DNA from: Prorocentrum cordatum
Taxonomy: Eukaryota > Sar > Dinophyceae > Prorocentrales > Prorocentraceae
Direction of reading: 5' to 3'
DNA: 64,000 nucleotides
NCBI GenBank assembly: GCA_963575745.1
Contig: CAUYUJ010014205.1
Span: 419,087-483,086, forward strand
The position numbers and the translations under genes were made by a program. Shown piece after piece: positions 33,153 to 42,846 of the stretch. The notes under the pieces were generated by a model. It did not search any database and was not told where the DNA came from. It saw only the letters and a program-made list of their open reading frames with translations. Each line of letters opens with the position of its first letter. The stretch's first letter is position 1.

Positions 33153-34985
33153 GTGACACTGGATCGCACTATCGACGACCCCGACAAGCCCCGTGCCAAC
33201 CCGCGCACGGGCATACCTGCACTGGCACCTCAACAGGCGGAGGATTCCCTAGGCAGTGTTTTCCAACGACTGTTGCCGGCCCCCAAGGAGGAACACTTTG
33301 TGCGCATCTGTAACCTGCACCGCGCCAACGACGCCCAGCGACGCTGTGTGCTTGCGACACAGAACGCCCTCCTTACCTCGTGCCACGGACCTCCTGGGAC
33401 CGGGAAGACCAAGGTCGCGGCATGCGTGGCGGACGCCTACATGTCTTGCCTCCCCCCAGGGCGGGGCGTAGGGTGTTTTGGCGGCACCAACGGGTCAATG
33501 GACAACCTGGCAGAGCAAATCGGAAAGAACCTGAACCCAGACAACAAGGACCTGTTCCCGCGCATGGCAGCGCGCCCCGCACACGAGGACAAGGTAAGGG
33601 GCACCGTGGCCAAAACGATCACCTCCGCCGCTAAGTACGCCAAAATGTACAACGTATCGGATGACGACGTCACCACAGGGCATGCGAGCTGGTTCCGCAA
33701 GTTCCGGGCGGAAGTCGCGACTGAGGCAAAATTTATCTTGGCCACGCACGAAGCGGGAGCTGACCTCCGGGACAAGAAGCTCCTCAGATGTCTCTTCGGC
33801 GAGGCAGGACAAACGTCCGAGCCCATGGCCATCATGTCCCTGAACCACGCCGTCAGATGCGGGGCCAGGATGGTCCTCTTCGACGACGGGCGGCAGCTGT
33901 GCCCGACGGTCAAATCCCAGCAGACACTACGCTGGGGGCTAGGCGTGTCCATTCTCGCCAAGTACGTAGCAGCCACGTCACTCTGGAGGAGTGCTATCGG
34001 ATCCATTCGTCCCTGCTCGCGCGGCCACCGCTCACGTTCTACGGGGGCAGACTGGTCTCCGCCATCCTGGACCCCTTGCTACAGCGGCCAGGCGCCGAAG
34101 GACTGGACTGGCCATTCGCACGACCGTTGTCCGACCAAGAGTACGAAGCAGCAAAGAACGAGGACGGCAACTACGAGCCTGACGACTCCCTGATCGACAC
34201 CACAGGCGGATTCCGGAGCAAGGCAGCTTGTAGGGCCCCGAAGGGGAGCAGCGGCACCGGCTACGACCGGCATCGCTTCATGCTCGCTCACATCCCCTAG
34301 CAAGAGGTCCAGTCCAAGTTCCAGGAAGGCTACGCGAACATCCACGAGGCGCGCACAGTGGTTGCACTGGTGAATGCCCTCGTACCATGGGTAAGGAGGA
34401 CCAACAGCACCATCCTCATACTGTCGGCGTACAAGCTCCAGCTGACCCCCGTACTCGCCGGCAACCCGTGCACGCTCCACGACATCAGACGTTGCTCGCG
34501 AGCGGCGCAAGGGGAAGGATCCGACCCGAACACGTTCGGCCCCAGTTCCCTGCGCCAACAAGGACGGGGCAGCTCCAGCTCCTCTCAGGCCATCAAGGGG
34601 CCCACGGGAGGGACATGGATCAATGACGCCACGGCGGCAAACGGCCTGAGTGAACACTTCAGTGGGATCGCAGAACTTTTTCCAGACCTCCTGGAGAGCG
34701 AGGCGATCCGTGTCACTTCCATCGACGCCGCCCAGGGACAAGGGGCCCCTCTCGTCATCCTGATGACCACGCGGGCCAATTCCATGCTAACTTGGAGCCA
34801 CTGCGATGACCGGCACCGCATCAACGTGGGGCTGACGCGCCCACAATGCAACCTCATCATGACCGCGGACGCAAGGATGTTCCGCACGGCCACAGACGCT
34901 GCACTCCATCACCTGAGCACCTGGGCCCGGAAGGCAGACCTCGCCTTCGAATTCCACATCAATCGAGACGGAGCCTGCGCCAGTC
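33153..34985 (+). pseudogene. UPF1-like SF1 helicase, copy 1
   Basis: Frame 3 carries a Q-motif-like RANDAQRRCVL, Walker A as CHGPPGTGKTKVAA (33380-33415), motif II as CLFGEAGQTSEPMAI (about 33790) and motif III as VLFDDGRQLCPTV (about 33873). From about 33965 frame 2 continues with LEECYRIHSSLLARPPL, then motif IV ILILSAYKLQL (about 34413), motif V VTSIDAAQGQGAP (about 34711) and motif VI RINVGLTRPQ (about 34819), with a TAG at 34298-34300. The Asp of DEAGQ is Gly here (GGC), so this copy should lack ATPase activity. The set matches the UPF1-like superfamily-1 group, not the Pif1-type helicase of Helitrons. Confidence 0.75.
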
Positions 34986-35823
34986 CAATGCTGATTCGAT
35001 GGTTTTCGTGCACGACATCCCCGAGACGGCCAACCCAGAAGAGAAGGCCAGGCTGGTGGCGGAGGCTGAACGCAGACGAAAGGAGAAGGAGGTAATCAAG
35101 GCCCGTCAGGCTCAGCAGGCTGGCCTCTCGGCGCGCGCCGACCTACCGCTCCCCGCCGACCACGGCTGGAGTTACTTGGAGGGCGACGTCAACGTTGCAG
35201 CGACGAGACTACTGGGCTGCCCAGCATTCGGTCCACGCCTACTAGGGTGCCTCGGATTACATCCGCACCAGCACGGCGTTGCGGATCAACCTACTGACCC
35301 CAGCCTGCAGGACAGGAAGGGATGGAGCATGAACGGGTACCTCTTTTGCTGCTCGGCACTGGTAGGACTGGACGCCGGCAACCTGGTTTACACTGCAGTC
35401 TTCGCGACCATCACGTGGGCGGTAGGACTCGGAGTCACGGACAACGACAACGCACACGCACTCGACCCCAGCCTGATCCCGCCCCGAAGGGACCGACCGA
35501 ACATGCCGGCAGCGTGGCACGTTAAGGAAACCTGCATCCCCACCGACGTCCCCAGGCGCAGACCCAAATGCTGGCAGCCATCTACCTGCAAGTGCCAAAA
35601 GCACAAGGAGCCACCCACAACGTCCGTGTTTCAAGCCTTCTGTAACATGGGCCCGAAGGAAAGCCCGGCCACAGTTCCCAACGGCCTCCTGGACAGCACT
35701 GGCGCGACCCTGAGTGCCATCCAGGCCAGGGTCCTCCTCGCGTCGCCTTGTCCCTGCTCATACAGCGCGAACCACGCACCTGTCTGTGCCCGCACGGGGA
35801 CGCCGAGGGCATTGGGGACGTGA
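34846..35823 (+). pseudogene. helicase C-terminal extension with coiled coil
   Basis: Frame 1 after motif VI gives a highly charged helix (EEKARLVAEAERRRKEKE near 35040) and then a globular part (WSYLEGDVNVAATRLL) and cysteine-rich segments (CWQPSTCKCQKH). The second copy has the matching helix (DEQARLAAEQERR near 48418), which shows the extension belongs to the helicase protein. The function of the extension is unknown. Confidence 0.5.
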
Positions 35824-37608
35824 TCGAGGCCATCCTCGGCTCGTGCGAGCCGCACCGCCCGCGCGACAAGCGCGCGTCCAGCAGCGGGGCCCAGCAGCAC
35901 AGCGATTCACTCCCCCCCATTCACTCCCGCCCACTCCGCGTGGCGACGAGCCGGCCCTGGCCCAGCCTGCTGCAAGACGTACAGCTACCAAGTCCGTCGG
36001 GGCGCCACCGGCCGTCGGCGCGACACCTGGCCCCCCCGGAAAGTGCGCGGAACCCGGCAGCCGCGAGCGGCAGCAAGGGCGAGTCCCGGACACGCCCATC
36101 ACGGGCTTCTTGCGCCCGCTCGCAGCGGACAGCCCGTGCATCCAGTGCGGCGACTACGTGGTCATCAGGAGTGATGATACCCTCCCCCGCGCCAGGTGGT
36201 TCAGTGCTGCGGACTGCACCGAGCCCCTGTCGACGCAGCCCCTGGACGGAGCGGAATTTGGACCCGTCCTCAGTGTCTTGGCCGCGAACAGGACGGGCGG
36301 ACTCAGTTCGTCCAGATCGGCAGCGAGCGGCTGGAAACATGGGGCACCTGTAACAGGACGCTATACGCGTGAACGTCCTCCGTGGAGACGCAGCGTTCCG
36401 GGCAGCAGCCTTCGTGGACAGTGCCCGCAGCAAGGTGCACGGGGCGCAGGCACCAGCAACCCGCGACAGCCCCATGCTCGACGCCGACATCGGGGGTGAC
36501 AAAGCGACGTCCCCAGGGGGGGCGCAGACCGGACCCAAACTCGAACCTTACCCGCCGCATGCAGACGCGCAGGATCCCACCATTGAACCTGCACCCCTTA
36601 TGCCCCCTAGGGAGGACGACCCCGACTGGACCAATGACGACCAGGCACAAGAGCAGAAGCTGCGCCTCGCAGAGGCCCTAAGCACGGCCCACGCGGTCTC
36701 CTCATCCTAAGACTCCGACACAGTCGAAGAACACCAAGCCAAGACGAGTCCTCGTAACGAGCGACGCAGCAGTCCCGAGCACGACTCAAGCAGTACCGAC
36801 CACAGGGCCGCCGCACCCACGGATCCGATCGTGCGTCTGGAGGCCGTGGCCGACGACCGGGAGCTCCACACGCGGATCCGGTCCAAAGGCCTGGAAGACA
36901 CATGACCTGCACTCACCCCCCTCCCTGCGCACCAACTTGCGCGCTTGCGCAGCAGGGCGCGGGAGCCAGTCGCATGGGGGTCGCACGCGACGGCGGCGAG
37001 GCGCGAGTCCAGAGAGGCTGGCGACCGGACCCGTGCAGGGGAGCACGACCGCGACCGCGACCGCGACCGCAACCAGGGCGCAGCGGGGGCACCGTGGCGC
37101 AAGCACGACGCCGACAGTGGCAGGGGCACAGGGGGCACCCCCTGGCGCCAGCCAGAATCACGCAGCTCTTACCACAGGGGCGATCGCCGCCACCCCGACG
37201 CCAGCCGGACGCGGCTGGCAGCGCCGCCCTCACGAGACAGCAATCACACGCCCGAAGAGGTTGCAGGCGGAGGGGGGATACCACTTCAACGCAGCCTGGC
37301 ATTCGTGGCGCAGGCGCACGTGGAAGGAGCAGGGCAAAGGCAAATCCAAAGACCAGGTCCCTTTCGACCCGAGCCGCTGGCAGCAGTGGATAATTGACAA
37401 ATTCCTGGAGGACATGAACACCAGCAACCATCGCGTGGAGGCGCGGCCCCGCAGCGCAGGCGCCTACGTGGACTGGGATCGGGAGAAGAAGCTGCACCAG
37501 GACGCACAGAGGAAAAGAGAGGTCGCCAAGGGTGGCGGGCGCGAAGAGGACCAGGCGCGCAGCTCCGGATACAACGACACCTGGACTGGAAAGCGCCCGC
37601 GGCGCTGA
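35748..37608 (+). pseudogene. basic, low-complexity tail region of the LINE-like element
   Basis: Overlapping short frames include a Cys-containing piece (CIQCGDYVVIRSDD near 36140) and a final basic ORF (36937-37608) ending in YVDWDREKKLHQDAQRKRE and KGGGREEDQ. The second copy has comparable sequence (HVDCNAEWEREVEERRQ near 62101). Probably the C-terminal, nucleic-acid-binding part of the last polypeptide. Exact frames are uncertain. Confidence 0.4.
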
Positions 37609-38916
37609 CCAGCCGGCGACCTGACCCCCTCGCCCTACGGCAGCACGACGCAACCGTTTCCACCACCTGCGCCCCCGCCCCCCCCCCCTTCTGCACCTGA
37701 CATGGGACCGCGCGTCCTCCTTTCCCCCCCCGCCTGTGCCCCGCTGCCCTTGCGGCGTGCGCGCCCCGCGGGCTACGACTGCTTGCCAGTCCACCTGGCC
37801 CTTGTCTTTTCCGTTACTTCCCCCCCCCCTCTCTTGTCGTTACATGATCTGGGACCGCGTGCCCCACCTGTACCCATCGGGCGCCGCTCCCCCTGTGAGA
37901 ACCTGCGGTGCGGACTGACGCGACCACGACTGGCCTGGCGCGCCCTGTCTTCTACATGTTCTCGGACCGCGTGTCCTACCTGTACCCATCGGGGCACAGC
38001 CCCTCACGTGAGCACCCAGGGTGCGGGCTGACGCGACCGCGGCTGGCGCGGGACGCCGGCCTCTCTCCTCTCTGTTCGCTTCTTCCCCCCCCGCTCGCTT
38101 CCCCCCCCTCCCATGGCGGCAGCGCCCGGCACTGCGCGGCTTCGGCCCGGTGCCGGGCGTTGCACCTTGCCGCCTCGGCGGCCCCGCTCGCCATGGCGCT
38201 GCGCGGCTCAGGCCCGGCCCTCGGCCACGCGGACGTCAGCGCATCGTGTGTGGCCGCTGCCCGTCTTCACGCGCTGACTGTGCAGGGCAGATTTCTTCCC
38301 TGCACTCCACCGACATCCTGTCGGACGCGGACGGCCCTCGTCTCTGGCCGCACCTCTAGCTGGCTGCTTCCTGGTCGTGGATTGGACTACCACCCCAGGC
38401 CGCTTTCGCATCACCCGGTGGCACAACGTTGCACATCGCCTTCGTGATGTTCTTTTTCCTCCTGGGCCTCCTCCGCACCATCCGGTGGCACAACGTTGCC
38501 CATCGCCTTAATGGTGGTCATTTCCCTCCTGGACGTCGACCTGGTCAAGTGGCACGTCCTCCTCTGCAGTGCTTGACGTTGGTGTTCACGACGTGCCGTT
38601 GACGGCAACACCACATCGTTCACCCTCCGGATCTTCGCCTCCAGCCCCTGTCCGCGGCGTACTTTTTCCCGTGCAAGCTCTTCGGCGCCGCCTGCACCCC
38701 AGGCCCCGGTCTCCGGCCGCCTGAGGCCCCGCCCGCCTGCGCCCTGTTGATTGAATTAAAGCTGCGCGTAGCCCGCCTAGCTTTTAGCGGAAGAGGTTCG
38801 CCTTCGCCCCGCCGACCAAAAAGCGTGTGCGCGTTCATTCGCTACAACGGCGCCCCCGTTTAGTTAGCTCTTCCGCCAACGCAGTTACTCTGCCTAGCCG
38901 CCGACCCAAAAGTGTG
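37609..38916. other. 3' non-coding region of the LINE-like element
   Basis: Pyrimidine-rich DNA with many C runs, no long conserved frame, and small direct repeats. It ends at the large TG tract. No poly(A) is seen; a (TG)n or (TCTG)n tail is possible. Confidence 0.4.
38409..38515. repeat. short tandem duplication around CCGGTGGCACAACG
   Basis: CCGGTGGCACAACGTTGC followed by CATCGCCTT occurs at about 38413 and again at about 38482, roughly 68 bp apart, with diverged spacers. Confidence 0.7.
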
Positions 38917-38971
38917 TGTGTGCGTTTGTGTATGTGTTTTGTGTGTGTGGTTGTGTTTGTGTATGTGTGTG

Positions 38972-39059
<88 letters not shown>

Positions 39060-39805
39060 GGTCTATTCGTCTATTCTATGTCTGCCTGCCTGCCTGCTCT
39101 GTGCTGTGTGTTGTGTGTGGTGTGTGGCGAGTGGTGTGTGGTGTGTGGTTTTTGGTGTGTGTTGTGTGCTGTGTGTGTTGTGTGTTGTGTGATGTGTGCT
39201 GTGTGCTGTGTGTGATGTGTGTTGCGTGCTGTGCGTTGTGTGTGTTGTGTTGTGTGGTGTGATTTGTCTAGTGTGTGCTGTGTGTTGTGTGATATGTGTT
39301 GTGTGTTGTGTGTTGTGTGTTGTGTGTTGTGTATGTTATGTGTTCTGCGTTGTGTGCTGTGTGTTGTGTGCTGTGTGCTGTGTGTGGCGTGCGCGGTGTG
39401 TGGTGTGTGGTGTGTGGTGTGTGGTGTGTGGTGTGTGGTGTGTGTTGTGTTATGTTGTGTGTCGTGCGTCGTGTGTTGTATGTTGTGCGTTGTGTGTTGT
39501 GTGTTGTGTGTTGCGTTGTGTGTGTTGTGTGTTGTGTGTTGTGTAGTGTGTGGTGAGTGATGTGAGGTGTGCATTGTGTGTGCGGATGTGCGCGTGCGTG
39601 TGCACGTGTGCGTCTGCATGTGAGTGTGCGTGTGCGTGTGCGTGTGCGTGTGTGTGTGCGTGTGCGTGTATGTGTGTGTCTGTGTGTCTGTGTGTCTGTG
39701 TGTGTGTGCGTGAGTGCGTGCGTGCGTGCGTGCGTGTGTGTGTGTGCGTGTGTGTGTGCGCGTGTGCGTGTGCGTGTGCGTGTGCGTGTGCGCGTGCGAG
39801 GTGAG
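38917..39805. repeat. large TG/TCTG/TGTTG microsatellite
   Basis: Three zones are visible: (TCTG)n at about 38970-39060, TGTGTTG/TGTGCTG variants at 39090-39560 and TGTGCG at 39580-39800. It separates the two LINE-like copies. All frames are open here; the Cys/Val-rich and His/Thr-rich translations are artefacts. Confidence 0.95.
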
Positions 39806-41639
39806 GCCCATCTGGCCCCCCTCCCCCGGCGAGCTCTCTGACGTCTCGCCGAGGACCAGGTACCCTACCAACAGCATCGTCGTCTCCATCGACATCAGGA
39901 GCGGGCGTACGACGTACCCTGCATTCCTAAGGATTCCCCCCACGAGCCTCCCGCTGCAGGCGAGGCACGGTGCCGGGTAGACAAGCGCCCAGCCAAATGC
40001 AGTCCTACAGGGTGTGGACTGCAATGCAGCGGCTCTTCATGCTCGAAGCCCAGCCTGATGACATGATGGGAATTCCCATCAATATCATCCCCTACCTGAT
40101 GGCCTTCCGCGCCGCCCTTGCCGAGGACAAGGCCAGCGTCAACTCCGCCAATCAACTAACGGACATGGGGGCCGACTACGGGCGCGCGCAGCCGTCACAC
40201 TCAACGCGCGAATCCACGACCCCGAAGGGTACACTCCACCCCCAGGGGCCCTGCCCATCGAGGATGCTCAAGTGGTTGGGTGGTCTGGGATCGTATTCCA
40301 GCGGCCCCCCCCCCTTCCCTTGCTAGCAGCTGGCTTAAGACACTGCCAAAAGGCACGGCCTAAACGAGCCCCAGTGCAAAGTTCTCCTGATGTCCCTCGA
40401 CGCAATGGTGCTCATCGTGCATGGCCCCCCTGGCACGGGCAAACAATTGCAGCGCTGATCGACCTATGGGTGGGCTGCACCCCAGAGGGCTGGACGGTTG
40501 GACTGTTCTCTGGCTCCCATTAGCAGACATGCCTGCCAAGTACCTCGCCGACGCACACCAGGCCGGCTGACTAAACGAGGGCGGCCGCTTCCCCGAGGCA
40601 GCTGTTAGACTCGCCAACCCCGACGAGGCCACCAACCCCGCGGCCCGCGAATTTACCCCCACAACACCACAGCAAGACACACGGCATGGCCAGCGGTGAC
40701 AGCGGCCCCAGAGATTTCACCCGAGCGAGGAAGCAGGACCTTGCTAAGGCCCGCCTCGTCTTTGCCACATTTGAAGCGGCTGCGGAGCTCGACTGCCCCG
40801 ACAACCCCAACCTGCAGAACACCATCCTTGACGAAGGTGGGCAGTGCACCGAGCCACTGGCCGCCATCCCCTTATCACTCACGGCCCACAGTGGAGGGCG
40901 TCTGGTGCTTTGTGGTGACAGAAACCAGTTGCGCCCCACGGTAGTGTCGGCCCGTACTGACTCATTGGGCCTTGGCACTTCTACGCTCGAACGCTTCCAC
41001 GACTCCCTTCGGGGCCTCGAGCCAACACAACGCGTTGCTCAGCATATGCTATCGCATACACAAGAGCATGCTCCAAAGGCCGTCCGACACCTTCTATCAG
41101 GGTGCATGGTTTTCCGGCCTTACCAATGCCCTCGCGCAGAGGCCGCCCGTCATTGGGATCCCATGGAGACCAGCCGACCCAGTTCAGGCCATCCCCCAAC
41201 GCGCACCCCCTGGACAACATCCCAGACGACCTTGTCGGCATCGAGACGCGTGGCTTTCGCAACGCCCAGCGCGGGGCTCAGCCAGGTGACTCCATACGGG
41301 TCCTGTTGGTCCACGAGAAAGCTGCGAAGACGCCGCCAACCTCAGAGAGGCCGCCACAGTCTGTGACATCGTCAAGCCCGCGGAGGAACATCTGCTGACG
41401 ACAGGCAAGCGCGTCTTGATCGATTGTGGATACCGTGCCCAGGTGGCTATAATCAAAGCCTGATGGCCGATCGACCAGGCCGCCTTTTTCAGCCCCTACC
41501 AGGATAAAGGCAAGGGCAGGGGCAAGATTCTGGTCAGGGCGCACCATCGCGCTCCAGGACTTCCGCGCCTCAGGGGCGTCCTGCCAAAGGTGCGCCAAAA
41601 GGCAAGTCCCCCCCCTCCCGTGCCATTGTCAAACGCCCC

Positions 41640-41640
<1 letters not shown>
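39806..41640 (+). pseudogene. UPF1-like SF1 helicase, copy 2, N-terminal half
   Basis: The order is the same as in copy 1: pre-domain SIVVSIDIRSGRTTYPAF, Q-motif LNEPQCKVLLMSL, Walker A VHGPPGTGK (about 40410-40440, frame lost one base later), motif II ILDEGGQCTEPLAAI (about 40828), motif III LVLCGDRNQLRPTV (about 40906), CYRIHKSMLQRPSDTFYQG (about 41046) and motif IV RVLIDCGYRAQVAIIK (about 41408). Motif II keeps its Asp here, unlike copy 1. Frame changes occur at the 10-base C run 40305-40314, after Walker A and near 41030. The last homologous residues, SPPSRAIVKRP, match copy 1's SSSSQAIKGP, and then the CA tract begins. Confidence 0.7.
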
Positions 41641-41670
<30 letters not shown>

Positions 41671-41674
41671 ACGC

Positions 41675-41706
<32 letters not shown>
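41640..41706. repeat. (AC)n tract at the 3' end of the penelope-like element
   Basis: CA repeats with four CGCACA variants lie directly against the terminal repeat. A second AC tract lies at the other end of the element. Confidence 0.9.
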
Positions 41707-42180
41707 CGTGATGAGAATTGAAAGCCCAAAACAATCCAAGCTGAATGCCAGAGTGCCCAAGACCACTAAAGATCCCAAGAGCGAGCCCAAGACATCAACC
41801 TCGGAAAGCCGAAAGGCTAGTACAGTAAGCTGCAATCTATATATGTATGTTTTTGTCAAGGCGAGCCCTGGGTGCGTTTCCTGAGCGGCTCCTGCAAAAC
41901 GCACTCCCGCCGTCACTCGACGGGCCTCGAGAGATGCGGCAGCGGCAGCAATAACAATGAGAAGACAAGGCAAAGCAAGCTGGCTGAAACGGTGCTGGTG
42001 TAGGCGCTGGCGTCGACAGTTAGCGTGGTGACCCAAATTGTTGTCCCCGCTGCTGCTGGCGTCGACAGTTAGCTGGTGACCCAAATTGTTGTCCCCGTGC
42101 TCCCTCTCTGGGCCTCGCGCCCGCGGAGGCGATATTAGAATCAATATCAAAGGTGAGAAAGAGCACAAGCACACACACAC
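41707..42180 (-). repeat. terminal repeat (pLTR) of the penelope-like element, 3' side
   Basis: Begins CGTGATGAGAATTGAAAG and ends GAGCACAAGC plus CA repeats on the + strand. It is nearly identical to 47526-47998. It contains a 48-bp internal duplication (CTGGCGTCGACAGTTAGC at 42008 and 42056, each followed by GACCCAAATTGTTGTCCCC). I looked for a hammerhead ribozyme core, known from many penelope repeats, and did not find a clean one by eye. Confidence 0.88.
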
Positions 42181-42291
42181 AGCCTCCCTATACAGGAAGA
42201 TGGGCGGGTAAAACACAAGCATCAAAATCAGAAATGGGAGTCGGACTTATCACATGATTGCGTCGCTCCGCGGCCTCCCTGCAGGCCCAAG

Positions 42292-42846
42292 TTAAACGCA
42301 CCAGCGAAACAAGAGAGACGCTAGGTTGCCAACAATGGGCCCTGCTGCGAGCTTTGCCAAACGTGCCAGGAGGATGCCACCAAGACTGAGCATACCTGGC
42401 CACAAAGTTATGCCTGCTATCACATCAAGGCCACTCCCCTGGCCTCCAAGAGACAAGCTACCATCGTCTGCGGCTAAACCACCAGGGAAGAAGGAGGGGA
42501 ACATGGGTGCCAGAAAGCGTGCGCCGATCCAGTGTCCGATAAAGGACGGCAGGACATGTGACATGGCGTGGCTGATTCCTTCAAAGATGGTGGTGAGCCA
42601 CATTCTGAGATTAAAGACAAATATCGCTGCTTGCACGGCGCACCATAAGCACAAGAGCGTGCAAAGGGAGACGATGAAGCCAGAGAGGGAGGACAAGGAG
42701 TTGGGAAAAGGATTGGATAAGCATGTGCGTGCACAACTCATGAGCCCACGACCCGAAGACGCCGTCGAGACAACAGCTCCCCCAGAAGACAAGGCCTGGA
42801 CCTGGGCACAAGTATCAGCAGACTCCAAAGCTTCGTGATGAGGAGC
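42292..42846 (-). CDS. hydrophobic frame continuing behind the RT-ORF stop
   Basis: The RT frame stays open for about 180 further codons after its TGA (42847-42849), ending only ~110 bp before the 3' terminal repeat. The extension has long apolar stretches (FIVSLCTLLCLWCAVQAAIF; PGMLSLGGILLARLAKLAA) and looks membrane-associated. There is no ATG near the start. It would be made only by stop readthrough or if the TGA is a recent mutation or sequence error. A weaker + frame overlaps it. Confidence 0.4.
   Translation of the reverse strand, partial: APHHEALESADTCAQVQALSSGGAVVSTASSGRGLMSCARTCLSNPFPNSLSSLSGFIVSLCTLLCLWCAVQAAIFVFNLRMWLTTIFEGISHAMSHVLPSFIGHWIGARFLAPMFPSFFPGGLAADDGSLSLGGQGSGLDVIAGITLWPGMLSLGGILLARLAKLAAGPIVGNLASLLFRWCV

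Larger units (their letters stand above)
14001..38915 (+). mobile_element. giant LINE-like element, copy 1 (methyltransferase, EN, RT, RNase H, helicase)
   Basis: All recognisable coding sequence in these 25 kb is on the + strand and the coding strand is C-rich with many C homopolymers. Endonuclease, RT and RNase H in that order define a non-LTR retrotransposon. A DNMT3-like methyltransferase lies directly upstream and a UPF1-like helicase directly downstream. A second copy of the helicase and tail starts after 39.8 kb without the upstream LINE part, as expected if the helicase belongs to the 3' portion of a LINE that is often 5'-truncated. That the whole 25 kb is one unit is an inference; the alternative is nested or adjacent insertions. 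Multiple frame breaks suggest an inactive copy or sequence indels. Confidence 0.5.

Noticed and set aside
33153-35095. Helitron origin of the helicase
   Set aside because: The motifs are UPF1-like (GPPGTGKT, DEAGQ-type motif II, TSIDAAQGQ), not Pif1-like, and no HUH replication-initiator motif is seen nearby.
38827-40024. Long His/Thr-rich and Cys/Val-rich frames
   Set aside because: Pure TG/TCTG microsatellite translation on both strands.
41707-42180. Hammerhead ribozyme in the terminal repeat
   Set aside because: GTGATGAG...GAAAG at the start resembles parts of the core, but the CTGANGA box and pairing stems could not be completed on either strand.
42326-42838. Plus-strand 170-codon ORF opposite the penelope 3' region
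   Set aside because: It is the shadow of the minus-strand frame, K/P-rich without a domain, and the minus strand is the coding strand of the element.
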